From an uncultured Lachnospiraceae bacterium (GTDB taxonomy: Bacteria > Bacillota > Clostridia > Lachnospirales > Lachnospiraceae), in assembly GCA_934292725.1 (NCBI GenBank), contig CAKQXY010000015.1:1-64000 (forward strand): a stretch of 64,000 nucleotides of DNA, in the 5' to 3' direction. Below, piece by piece: positions 8,449 through 17,019 of the stretch. The notes beneath the pieces are model-generated. The model saw nothing but the letters and a program-made list of their open reading frames with translations. It searched no databases and was not told the DNA's origin. The translations under genes and the position numbers were made by a program. The stretch's first letter is position 1. Every line of letters begins with the position of its first letter.

Positions 8449-10158
8449 TTATTTATCTTTCAGCGTAATCCACACCTCTGATATTGCTCCAAAGTTCTCA
8501 TCCATATTAGATAAGTGAAATTCTGCCTGCTCTCCGTATATCAGGTTTAAACGTTTTTTGATGTTTTGAAGGCCAACATGGCGGCGGTCATTGTAATAGA
8601 TTTCGCCATTATTTTCAATTTTTTCAAGGACTTCCGACGAAAAGCCTTTGCCATTATCTGACACACAGATATAAAGACATTCTGCATCATTATGTTTTTC
8701 TTTTGTGATAAATAAAGAGATTTCTCCTTTTCGTTCTGGTGTTAAACCATGAGAAAAGGAATTTTCCACAAGTGTCTGCAAAAGAAGCACAGGAATTTCA
8801 ATATCTCCAAGTCCATCATCTACCATGCAGTCAAATTGAAAATAGTCTTCACCATAGCGAAAGCGCTGAATGCTGATATAGTTTTCTACGTGGGCAATCT
8901 CCTCAGAAAGAGGGCGAAGCACTTGAGAACCCTTATAAATATAGCGAATATAATCAGACAAAATGGAAGTAATAGTTACAATATCTGTCTCACCCTTGTT
9001 GTCTGCTATTCCATGTATCAGGCTTATACAATTTAAGAAAAAGTGCGGCCTTATCTGCTCTTGCGCAAACTCAAGCTCAATCTGTTTTTCATTAAGTTCC
9101 TTCTCGTAAATCGTAATTTTCAGTGCCTGGATCTTTCGAATCAGATTTCTAAACTGCTCATTTGCACTCTCAAGCTCTAAAAGATTATTGGAGGAATTGT
9201 CATGCAGATATTTATCTGTGTCAAGTTCGTCAAGGCTATTGACAAAGCTTTGGAGTGGAAATAAGATATGACGAACATAGATTGATACAACGACAGCACA
9301 GACAAATATACAAATTACCAGCATTATAATAAGAATAACTTCCCACCTATTTGCGTCTTGAATCACACCATTTCCTGGCACAACATAGATACACAAATCA
9401 CCGAGACCACTAATCGCATAACGATATATATTCGCCTGCTTTACAGCTCCCTGCTCAAAATCTTTAATCTCCTCTTCACTGACATTCTGCGGAAAAATAT
9501 TATCTTCTTTATCAGTATCATATATGTATGGCAGAATCGTGTAGCCTTTAGTACAATTTTCAAGATCCTCAAAAATACGCTCCAATGGGATCAAGTTTCC
9601 TGCTATCTTTGCCCCTTTCATATACCAGGTTAGCAGGTACATCTGATCTTCTATCTTAACAAACTCGTGATAAAGTGAGTTCTGTCGCCTTGTCATATTT
9701 GCAGAAAGATAGACCATTAAAAAACGTTCAATTGATGTCTTTACGCTTTTTGAAAATTTTGTTCCCGTACTCGTAATTAAGGCATTCGATGTGCCGATAT
9801 ACTCAAAATAACCATCTACCGAATCATGCCAAATTGCCTGAATCCGAAGCTGTTCTGAAATTTTTTTCAAAATCGGAATAGCTTTCGAACTTCCAGAATT
9901 AAAATAATCAGGCAGCTCATTTGTTGCCTCATTCGACTCTAACATGTTGATCAGTTCAACACGCATAACATCCATCTCTTTTCGAAGCTGGCTGGCATAA
10001 AGTTCTACCGTCTCTGACACATATTGATTTACCAGGTTCCTATTCTGGTTAGTGCTGACAAGAAGTGTTCCTGCCAAGCATGATAACAAAAGCATTACAA
10101 TTAAAAGAATTGAAAAAACGATCTTTCTTAAACTGAACTGCTTTACCTTAATATGCAT
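8449..10158 (-). CDS. YesM-type sensor histidine kinase
   Basis: 569 residues. Membrane helix 1 is at about 13-35, an extracytoplasmic sensor region at 36-270, helix 2 at about 273-296, then HAMP. The His_kinase domain carries His372 in IRPHFFLN, and the ATPase domain has VENSFSHG (N box) and DNGKGF (G1). This is the kinase class that partners YesN/AraC-type regulators and senses extracellular sugars, often through the binding protein. Its likely partner is the regulator at 14007-15605, separated from it by the permease and binding-protein genes. It directly follows the binding-protein gene in the same direction. Confidence 0.9.
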   Translation of the reverse strand: MHIKVKQFSLRKIVFSILLIVMLLLSCLAGTLLVSTNQNRNLVNQYVSETVELYASQLRKEMDVMRVELINMLESNEATNELPDYFNSGSSKAIPILKKISEQLRIQAIWHDSVDGYFEYIGTSNALITSTGTKFSKSVKTSIERFLMVYLSANMTRRQNSLYHEFVKIEDQMYLLTWYMKGAKIAGNLIPLERIFEDLENCTKGYTILPYIYDTDKEDNIFPQNVSEEEIKDFEQGAVKQANIYRYAISGLGDLCIYVVPGNGVIQDANRWEVILIIMLVICIFVCAVVVSIYVRHILFPLQSFVNSLDELDTDKYLHDNSSNNLLELESANEQFRNLIRKIQALKITIYEKELNEKQIELEFAQEQIRPHFFLNCISLIHGIADNKGETDIVTITSILSDYIRYIYKGSQVLRPLSEEIAHVENYISIQRFRYGEDYFQFDCMVDDGLGDIEIPVLLLQTLVENSFSHGLTPERKGEISLFITKEKHNDAECLYICVSDNGKGFSSEVLEKIENNGEIYYNDRRHVGLQNIKKRLNLIYGEQAEFHLSNMDENFGAISEVWITLKDK

Positions 10159-10260
10159 TGGCTTACCTCCTTTATCACGTCCTACAACAAAAGCAGCCAG
10201 AAAATCTGTCTGCTTTTATTGTAGTCTATTTCATTTTGCCTGTCTACAGAGAAATTTTAT

Positions 10261-11868
10261 TTACTCCATACTCTCAAGATAAGCTGCATATGCACCCTGC
10301 TGTAAGGATACCATTTCCTCCAGACCCATTGCATTTAACTGCTCGATATAGGAATCCCACTCATCCTCAACACCACCGTCTACTACCCAGTGAGCATACA
10401 TAGCCTCAACATAGCTGTAAACATCAGTTCCGATTGCAGTGATACGATTTAACTCATCCTCTGTGTACTGAAGAGCCGGCATTCCGGTATTCTTATCGGT
10501 AGTAACATACTTTGCGTTTACTTCGTCTTCCTTCAGCTTTGTTCCATCTGATACATCATCCGGGATGATAACCTTGTCATAGAACTCTGGATTCATGTAC
10601 TTCGGGCCGAAATCTCTTAAGGAATTAGACCATGCTGCTGTATCAAGAGAAGTATCATCATCTGTAGAATGAACGCTGTAAGTTCCGTCATCATTTGCTG
10701 TTACAGTAACACCCAGTGAACCATAGAAGGTCTGTAAGGAAACAAGATCATCATAGAAATTATCTGCCCACTTTAACAGTGCCTCTGGATCCTCACATGC
10801 AGTTGTGATAACAAGCTCTCTATCGGTAATGTCTAATGATGCCGTAGCACACTCTACATAATGAATACCATTGTAGCCCTCAACAGCTTCCATTAAGGAG
10901 TACTGATCTGCATTCTGACCAGCTTCTGAATCAGCAGTCCATGCAGAGATAATGCCAACCTTAGAACCTCCCTCTGCCTGCAGCTTTGCTGTAACAGATG
11001 AACCATCCTGTGTGAAGTACTCTGGATCAAGTACGCCGTTTTCCCAGAGCATATGCATCCACTCAACAGCTTCCTTATAGTTTTCCTGTGCTGGAACAAA
11101 TACAGCCTCGCCATCATTATTCAATCCCATGTAGTTGGTATTACGGCTAACCATGCAACCCCATGCAGAAAGGATGTGCTGGCAGTCTGCCTGAAGGTTA
11201 GTTCCTGCGTTATTTGTCAGTCCAATCTCATTTGTCGGATCGCCGTCACCGTCTGCATCCTCTTTTGCAAAAGCAAGGAGTACATCAGTCAGTTCATCGA
11301 GTGTCTTCGGAGCTTCTAAGCCAAGGTTATCTAACCAATCCTGGTTGATATACAGTCCATTTCCACATACGGTCGGACGAAGCGGAAGCTTCTTAGGGAG
11401 GGAATAAATCTTTCCGTCACGGTCTGTACATGCAGCGCGAAGCTCCGGACACTCTTCCATTGCCTTTGTCAGATTCGGCATGGTCTCTTCGTTGATATAT
11501 GGTGTCAGATCAACGAAATAATCCTTGTTCTGTGCCATATCAGAAGAATTCAGACAGATACTTCCAACAAATGCATCCGGCAGCTCACCAGAAGCAAGAA
11601 GAAGAGATTTCTGCTCTGACCAGTCAGAGTTGTAATAAATCTGCCAGTCAAGATCAACTCCTGCCTTCTCTTCCATCTCTGCCATTACGCCTTCCTTTAA
11701 GAAGTCATTTGGCCATGCATCAGTCCAGCGAACAGTTGCTACAGTAAACTGCTTTGCATCGCCCTCATCTGCAAGTGCAGTAACAGTCGGTGCTGCAATA
11801 GCTCCAAGCATAGTTGCCTGTGCAAGAAGGATGCCTGCGGTTGCTTTCAGATTCATGTTTCTTTTCAT
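10261..11868 (-). CDS. Extracellular sugar-binding protein of ABC importer (locus 1)
   Basis: 535 residues, solute-binding family 1 of the LipO/YtcQ kind that works with LplB/YtcP permeases. The N terminus is a Sec signal with AIAAP...ALADEG. No lipobox Cys is present, so either signal peptidase I releases it or it stays attached by its signal. DADGDGDPTNE near residue 215 looks like a calcium-binding loop, seen in this family. It lies downstream of both permease genes, unlike the other loci of this window where it comes first. Expected ligand: alpha-gluco-oligosaccharide, inferred from the adjacent GH31 and GH13. Confidence 0.88.
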   Translation of the reverse strand: MKRNMNLKATAGILLAQATMLGAIAAPTVTALADEGDAKQFTVATVRWTDAWPNDFLKEGVMAEMEEKAGVDLDWQIYYNSDWSEQKSLLLASGELPDAFVGSICLNSSDMAQNKDYFVDLTPYINEETMPNLTKAMEECPELRAACTDRDGKIYSLPKKLPLRPTVCGNGLYINQDWLDNLGLEAPKTLDELTDVLLAFAKEDADGDGDPTNEIGLTNNAGTNLQADCQHILSAWGCMVSRNTNYMGLNNDGEAVFVPAQENYKEAVEWMHMLWENGVLDPEYFTQDGSSVTAKLQAEGGSKVGIISAWTADSEAGQNADQYSLMEAVEGYNGIHYVECATASLDITDRELVITTACEDPEALLKWADNFYDDLVSLQTFYGSLGVTVTANDDGTYSVHSTDDDTSLDTAAWSNSLRDFGPKYMNPEFYDKVIIPDDVSDGTKLKEDEVNAKYVTTDKNTGMPALQYTEDELNRITAIGTDVYSYVEAMYAHWVVDGGVEDEWDSYIEQLNAMGLEEMVSLQQGAYAAYLESME

Positions 11869-11947
11869 AGTTTTAATCTCCTTTTTTTGTTTTATGATTT
11901 TATTATTTTTTTGTTTTGGATTATTCCAGGCTTTGCAGCCTTTTTTA

Positions 11948-12865
11948 TTAGCCCTTTACAGCACCGAGCATAACGCCCTGGTTGAAATATTTCTGTACAA
12001 ATGGATACATGCACATGATTGGCGCTGATGATACAACGATTACTGCATACTTAATCAGATCGGCCATCTGCTTTGCTTCTACTGCTGCTGAGCCTGTCAT
12101 CATAGAGCTGATTGTCTGGTTGCTGATTAAGATGTTTCTAAGAACGATCTGCAATGGCTGAAGTGCCTCACTTCTTAAATAGATCAATGCGTTGAAGTAG
12201 CCATTCCACTGTCCAACTGCTGCCCACAATGCAATAACAGCGATGATTGCTTTAGAAAGCGGCAGACAGATTTTAAAGAAGAAGGACATGTAACCGCAAC
12301 CGTCAAGCTGTGCTGCCTCCCAAAGTTCGTCTGGAATACTGTTTTCAAAGAATGTTCGTCCAACGATGATGTAGTAAGTAACAACCGAGAATGGAAGCAC
12401 CATAACGGTCATTGTATCGGTCAGGCCAAGATTTTTTACTACCATGTATGTAGGAATCAGACCACCTGTAAAGAACATCGGAATCAGGTAGAACATGTTG
12501 AATAATTTCTTGCCATAAAACTTCTTTCTTGATAATGCGTAAGAAGCCGGGATATTAACAGCCAATGTGATAATTGTTCCAAGCACTACATAGATAATTG
12601 TGTTTCTGTAGCCAGTCCAGAGTCTTGTATAACCTAAAAGCTGCTTATACGCCTTTAAGCTGACGCCGCGTGGGATAAACATGATCTCGCCGTTTGATAC
12701 CAGCTGCGGATCACTGATAGACGCGATTACGATAAAGTACATCGGATAGAGTGTAATCAGAATCAGAATTGTTCCAATTGTGTACAGAATGATATCAAAA
12801 ATCAAGTCGGCTCTTGAACGCTTAATTTTATTTGTCTTTGCTATTTTGTATGCTGCCTTGCTCAC
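11948..12865 (-). CDS. ABC sugar permease, YtcP type (locus 1)
   Basis: About 305 residues with six predicted membrane helices. The EAA loop that docks the ATPase is EAAQLDGCGY...ICLP. A GTG start at 12865 is preferred: AAGGGGG lies just before it, whereas the ATG at 12883, which overlaps the LplB stop as TGATG, has no ribosome binding site. The protein then begins MSKAAYKIAK. It forms the membrane channel with the LplB-type partner upstream; a shared MsmK/MsmX-type ATPase from elsewhere is needed. Confidence 0.88.
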   Translation of the reverse strand: MSKAAYKIAKTNKIKRSRADLIFDIILYTIGTILILITLYPMYFIVIASISDPQLVSNGEIMFIPRGVSLKAYKQLLGYTRLWTGYRNTIIYVVLGTIITLAVNIPASYALSRKKFYGKKLFNMFYLIPMFFTGGLIPTYMVVKNLGLTDTMTVMVLPFSVVTYYIIVGRTFFENSIPDELWEAAQLDGCGYMSFFFKICLPLSKAIIAVIALWAAVGQWNGYFNALIYLRSEALQPLQIVLRNILISNQTISSMMTGSAAVEAKQMADLIKYAVIVVSSAPIMCMYPFVQKYFNQGVMLGAVKG

Positions 12866-12882
12866 TGTTTTTCCCCCTTCCA

Positions 12883-13821
12883 TCAGACTAATGAAGTATC
12901 ACTGACTTTTTTAGCGATCATATTGACTGCTATCAAAAGAACAAGATTGATGATGTTGTTAAACAGACCGATAGCTGCTGATAAGCTGTACTGATTGCTT
13001 ACAAGACCCATCTTATACACATAGGTTGAGATGATCTCACTCGAACTGCTGTTTAACGTATTTTGCAGCAAGTAAACCTTCTCAAATCCAACGCTCATAA
13101 CGCTTCCCATTCGAAGGATAAACATAACTGTTGCTGTTGGAATCAATGATGGAAGATCAATGTTAACAATCTTGTGCCATTTGTTTGCACCATCCATTGT
13201 GGCTGCCTCATAAAGGCTTGGGTCAACTGAGGAAAGTGTTGCAATGTAGAGGATGGAATCCCAGCCGACATGCTGCCAAGCTTCTGTCCACACATAAATA
13301 TGAGGGAATGCAGATGCAGAACCCATCAGGTTTGGAAGTTTAAATCCAAGCAGTCCAACCAGCTTTGAGATGATTCCTGTACTTGGTGATAAAAACAGGA
13401 TAATCATACCAGACATAACAACGACTGAAATGAAATGCGGCAGATAAGTAGCTACCTGTAAAAACTTCTTAAACTTCGTTGAGCGGATCTGATTCACCAT
13501 CAGCGCCATAATGATTGGCAATGGGAATGTAACCACAATTGTGTACAAGCTGATTATGATCGTATTTTTGATCGTCACGGAAAACTGATACGATTTGAAG
13601 AACGTTATGAAGTTCTTCATGCCGACCCACTTACTTCCCATAATACCAAGTGCCGGCTTGAAATCCTTAAAGGCAATGATGACACCGTACATCGGGTAGT
13701 AGGTAAAGATCAGGAAAATGATGATAGACGGAAGCATCAACAGATATAGCTGACTGCTTTCCTTAAGCTTTTGCCCTACACTGAGGTTGCTGCTTTTTGA
13801 CTGAGTCTTTTTCGTTTTCAC
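12883..13821 (-). CDS. ABC sugar permease, LplB type (locus 1)
   Basis: 312 residues, a basic cytoplasmic start and six predicted helices. EAA loop EAATMDGANKWHKI...DLP. It is the first gene of the alpha-glucan importer operon, followed by YtcP type permease, binding protein, YesM kinase, GH31 and GH13. The ribosome binding site GGAAGGAG precedes the ATG. A terminator separates it from the upstream regulator gene, so it probably has its own promoter in 13822-13920. Confidence 0.88.
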   Translation of the reverse strand: MKTKKTQSKSSNLSVGQKLKESSQLYLLMLPSIIIFLIFTYYPMYGVIIAFKDFKPALGIMGSKWVGMKNFITFFKSYQFSVTIKNTIIISLYTIVVTFPLPIIMALMVNQIRSTKFKKFLQVATYLPHFISVVVMSGMIILFLSPSTGIISKLVGLLGFKLPNLMGSASAFPHIYVWTEAWQHVGWDSILYIATLSSVDPSLYEAATMDGANKWHKIVNIDLPSLIPTATVMFILRMGSVMSVGFEKVYLLQNTLNSSSSEIISTYVYKMGLVSNQYSLSAAIGLFNNIINLVLLIAVNMIAKKVSDTSLV

Positions 13822-13871
13822 GTTTTTCTCCTTCCTTTTTTACTAATTATTTCTTTTTTCTTTATGGTTTT

Positions 13872-13879
13872 ATAGTACA
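13872..13879 (-). promoter_or_regulatory. Putative extended -10 promoter of the locus 1 importer operon
   Basis: Read on the minus strand, TGTACTAT gives a -10 TACTAT with TG immediately upstream, about 50 bases before the LplB-type ATG. No matching -35 at 17 bases is seen, which would suit activation by the YesN regulator. Confidence 0.35.
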
Positions 13880-13925
13880 TTTTTTATATTTTTTCTGCTA
13901 CAAAATTTCTGATAGGAAATAACAA

Positions 13926-13956
13926 AAAAAAGATATCTTTTTGTGATATCTTTTTT
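13926..13956 (-). terminator. Terminator after the YesN regulator of locus 1
   Basis: AAAAAAGATATC (13926-13937) and GATATCTTTTTT (13945-13956) pair perfectly over 12 bases with a seven-base loop. Stem symmetry means it can act in both directions. It lies just after the stop of the regulator gene. Confidence 0.7.
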
Positions 13957-14006
13957 CATAAAAATCGTTATTTTGTTATTTTATCGTTTTTTTGTTAACA
14001 AATAAC

Positions 14007-15605
14007 TTATTTCCTATACTTTGCCCTATATTCATTCGGTGTACTGCCCACATAATCACGAAATGTCTTGCTAAAATAGGAAAAATTGCTGTATCCAACC
14101 TCCATAGCAATTTTACTAATTGGATCTGTAGATTCCCTGAGAAGCTTTGCTGCCTTTTCCATGCGCCGTCTTGCAATATATACAGGCAGTGTCTGTCCAG
14201 TCTCCCTGATAAAAAGCCTTGTTATATAATCCTCTGACAGATACACCTGCCCTGCCAGAACAGAACGCGTCAATTCACCGCCTAAATTTTCTTCAATATA
14301 TCTTTTTAATTTGGCAATGGTTGCCTCCGCCCTGTCTTCTGTTTTATGCAGACTATCCATCTTTTTCCAGACAGTTTCAATAAAATCAATACATCCCTGC
14401 TCGGAGCGGCGTGCCAGAAAGCTCATTCGCTCATACTCCTGCCTGTCAAACAGTTCTCCAAATGTCTCATTGTTGTCGCGCAAAACCTTTGCCAGAAAAT
14501 CGCTCATATGCTGCACAAAATGTTTTAAGTCTGACAAATACCAGCTTCCACTCTCGCAGGCGCGATCGACATAGGCAAGCATTTCCTGCATAACGTCCCT
14601 GTAAGCAGTATTGTAAGATGAATCACCTGAAGCTGTACTCTTGTGAAACATTTCCTGCCATTTCTCCCAAGAAGGCTCTGAATAAGAAATCTTTCGAAGT
14701 TCCCATGCCCACTCCTCAATCATCAATCGTTTATTCGGAATTGCATGCTCGCGCATATCAGAGATTATACGAATTGCCTTTGCGCTGCTTGCATATGGGC
14801 GCCCTACTGTTATATAAAAGCAATAATTATGCGAAGTCTGTTCATTTAACTCTTGCTGCATTTTGGACAGCTGCTCCTCAAGGCGATCATAATCGGCAAA
14901 ATTTTTTAATACGAGAAGCCACTCGGTATCCTTGTATGATACAGCCACATCAAGATTAAGTTCCTGCAAATATTTCTCTGACACTGTACGCATACAATAA
15001 TTATATAATGAAATGTCCTTTACATTCTGACGTTCTTCGCTGTTGTCGAGAAGCCCTGCAAGAACAAGTGTAATTGGCTGCACGGATGGATAAAGTTCAT
15101 TATATTGAGTATCAGATAAACTACTTGTGTTCGACGTACCCACACCATCAGAAAGTGCCTGCACTAGCACTTTTTTCCACACTTCCTCACGTTGTTTCTT
15201 CTCCTGACTGTTCAGATTGTTATGCTCCTTTAACAGTTCATCACAGACTGTCTTTAACTCTGCCTCAAGATCTTTATTGGAGATTGGTTTTAGCAGATAG
15301 TTAACAGAGCCTAATCTAAGCGCTTTCTGTGCATAAGTAAAGTTTGCATAGCTCGACAAAAAGATACATTTCATATCTTTTCCTTCCTCACGTATCCACT
15401 CCACAAGCTCAAGACCGCTTCCCATAGGCATATACACATCACAAAGAAGAATGTCTACTTTGTATACCTTTAAAATTCCCTTTGCCTCATGGATATTATT
15501 TGCAGTAAACACCATACCGATGCCAAGACTGTCCCAGTTTAATGAATTTTTTGTTTTTTCTGTCAGAATCTGGTCATCGTCCACCAGCAGAATTGTCAGT
15601 CCCAT
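14007..15605 (-). CDS. YesN-type response regulator, AraC DNA-binding domain
   Basis: 532 residues. The receiver domain (about 1-125) has the acidic pair DD10/D11 and phospho-acceptor Asp56 in LLCDVYMP. A long middle region (about 130-420) is typical of YesN proteins. A double helix-turn-helix AraC domain fills the last 100 residues, with the signature GYSNFSYFSKTFR. Expected to be phosphorylated by the YesM kinase at 8449-10158 and to activate the importer operon next to it. GGAGGGA precedes the ATG. Terminators lie on both sides of the gene. Confidence 0.9.
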   Translation of the reverse strand: MGLTILLVDDDQILTEKTKNSLNWDSLGIGMVFTANNIHEAKGILKVYKVDILLCDVYMPMGSGLELVEWIREEGKDMKCIFLSSYANFTYAQKALRLGSVNYLLKPISNKDLEAELKTVCDELLKEHNNLNSQEKKQREEVWKKVLVQALSDGVGTSNTSSLSDTQYNELYPSVQPITLVLAGLLDNSEERQNVKDISLYNYCMRTVSEKYLQELNLDVAVSYKDTEWLLVLKNFADYDRLEEQLSKMQQELNEQTSHNYCFYITVGRPYASSAKAIRIISDMREHAIPNKRLMIEEWAWELRKISYSEPSWEKWQEMFHKSTASGDSSYNTAYRDVMQEMLAYVDRACESGSWYLSDLKHFVQHMSDFLAKVLRDNNETFGELFDRQEYERMSFLARRSEQGCIDFIETVWKKMDSLHKTEDRAEATIAKLKRYIEENLGGELTRSVLAGQVYLSEDYITRLFIRETGQTLPVYIARRRMEKAAKLLRESTDPISKIAMEVGYSNFSYFSKTFRDYVGSTPNEYRAKYRK

Positions 15606-15644
15606 ATTCTGTCTCCCTCCATTTTTCGCCTTTTTTTATACGCA

Positions 15645-15687
15645 AAAAAGCGCAGAATCTATTGCCATTATACAACAGATTCTGCGC
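15645..15687 (-). terminator. Terminator after the M24 peptidase
   Basis: GCGCAGAATCT (15650-15660) and AGATTCTGCGC (15677-15687) pair perfectly; on the minus strand TTTTTT follows. The 16-base loop contains TATAAT on the minus strand, which might be used as a -10 for the regulator gene 60 bases downstream, but no -35 is visible. Confidence 0.75.
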
Positions 15688-15725
15688 ATAGGGGAAGTTT
15701 TTTTCATCCCATTATAGATCGTTTT

Positions 15726-16976
15726 TTACTCTCCGCGCATAGCTGCTTCAATATCCTCTATTGTACGCGGAATGCCAGCGGACAGGTTTTCACAGCCGTC
15801 ATCTGTAACAAGACAGTTATCCTCTAGGCGGAAGCCAATTCCCCATTCTTCATGGTAAATACCTACATCTATACAGAATACCATACCAGGTGCTATGATT
15901 TCTGGTCGCTTTACTCTGTCATGTACATCGTAGCCTATGTGATGTGCTCCGCCATGCCACATGTATGTTCCAACTTCATCAACAGAACTCATCACTCCAG
16001 CTTCTACCAGACGCTCGGCATTGTATTTACGAATTGTTGCATCAACATCTGACATACGCATGCCTGGACGGATGATTGAAAACATATAATTGGATGTAGC
16101 AAGTGCACACTCATACAATGTGCGCTGACGTTCTGAAAAATGACCGTTGCATGGCCATCCACGAGAAACATCAGTGATTAGTCCGTCATACTGAGCACCG
16201 ACATCGTTTAAAATCATATCGCCGTCCTTTGCCTGGCCTGTATATCCATAGTAGTGGATACAGAAATTATTATTTCCGGCAGATATAATTGATGGAAAAC
16301 CAGGGCCATCAGGACTAAACTGACCAAGTGCATAATCAAAATCTGCTTTATACTGATATTCATATTTTCCCGGGCGAGAATTACGCATCATTGCAAGGAT
16401 TCCTGCCTTTGTGATCTCCTCTGCCTTTTTAAGCGCATCGATTTCGCATGGCTGTTTGATCAGGCGCAGCTCGCTTATGAGCACATCGGCATTTCCGATC
16501 TGAAGATATGGAAAATCACTCTGAACACGCTGTAATAGACGGTGTGCAGGACGATCTGGACAATCTGTTGTAAAGCGATACAGATCAAGATACAATTTCT
16601 CGTAACGGCCGCTGACAGCCAGTGCCTTGAAATCACGTTCAAATGCATCCACAAAACGTATATCATTAATCCCTGAAATTTCTTGTGCTTCCTGCGGCTT
16701 AACTCTCGCACCAGTCCAACGCTCTGCATATGCGTCAGAAGGAAGAATATACACTTGTTCATGCACACTGCCGTCTGCTTCTTTTGCTGCAAGAAGAACA
16801 GCCTGACGACTTGTTTTCAGACCCGTCAGATAGACAAAATTGCGGTCTGCAAAGAACATATAATCTTCATCGCCAGTTTTCCAAGTGTTTTCTCCTGCAA
16901 AAACAACGACAAGGCTTCCTGCCGTAAGCTTTTCATAAAGTCTGGTTCTATTTCCTACATAATATTCTGCGAGCAT
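15726..16976 (-). CDS. M24 metallopeptidase, Xaa-Pro aminopeptidase-like (first copy)
   Basis: 416 residues: an AMP_N-type creatinase N domain (about 1-165) and a pita-bread M24 catalytic domain. Metal ligands seen are Asp258 and Asp269 (eleven apart, as in PepP) and His345 in GGAHHIGYDVHD. The fourth ligand, usually Glu in an EPG motif, is Asp370 in FCIDVG; the fifth is Glu385 in FRLED. The Glu-to-Asp change is unusual and may alter activity. It follows GH2 by 43 bases behind GAGGAGG, so the two are likely co-transcribed, an odd partner for a sugar operon. A second, canonical copy lies at 39950-41194. Confidence 0.82.
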   Translation of the reverse strand: MLAEYYVGNRTRLYEKLTAGSLVVVFAGENTWKTGDEDYMFFADRNFVYLTGLKTSRQAVLLAAKEADGSVHEQVYILPSDAYAERWTGARVKPQEAQEISGINDIRFVDAFERDFKALAVSGRYEKLYLDLYRFTTDCPDRPAHRLLQRVQSDFPYLQIGNADVLISELRLIKQPCEIDALKKAEEITKAGILAMMRNSRPGKYEYQYKADFDYALGQFSPDGPGFPSIISAGNNNFCIHYYGYTGQAKDGDMILNDVGAQYDGLITDVSRGWPCNGHFSERQRTLYECALATSNYMFSIIRPGMRMSDVDATIRKYNAERLVEAGVMSSVDEVGTYMWHGGAHHIGYDVHDRVKRPEIIAPGMVFCIDVGIYHEEWGIGFRLEDNCLVTDDGCENLSAGIPRTIEDIEAAMRGE

Positions 16977-17019
16977 CTAAGTTTCCTCCTCATATAAATA
17001 TTCAAAACCATATTTTTAC

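Noticed and set aside
15667..15672. TATAAT in the terminator loop before the YesN gene as a promoter
   Set aside because: No -35 at 16-18 bases and no TGn extension; kept only as a remark.
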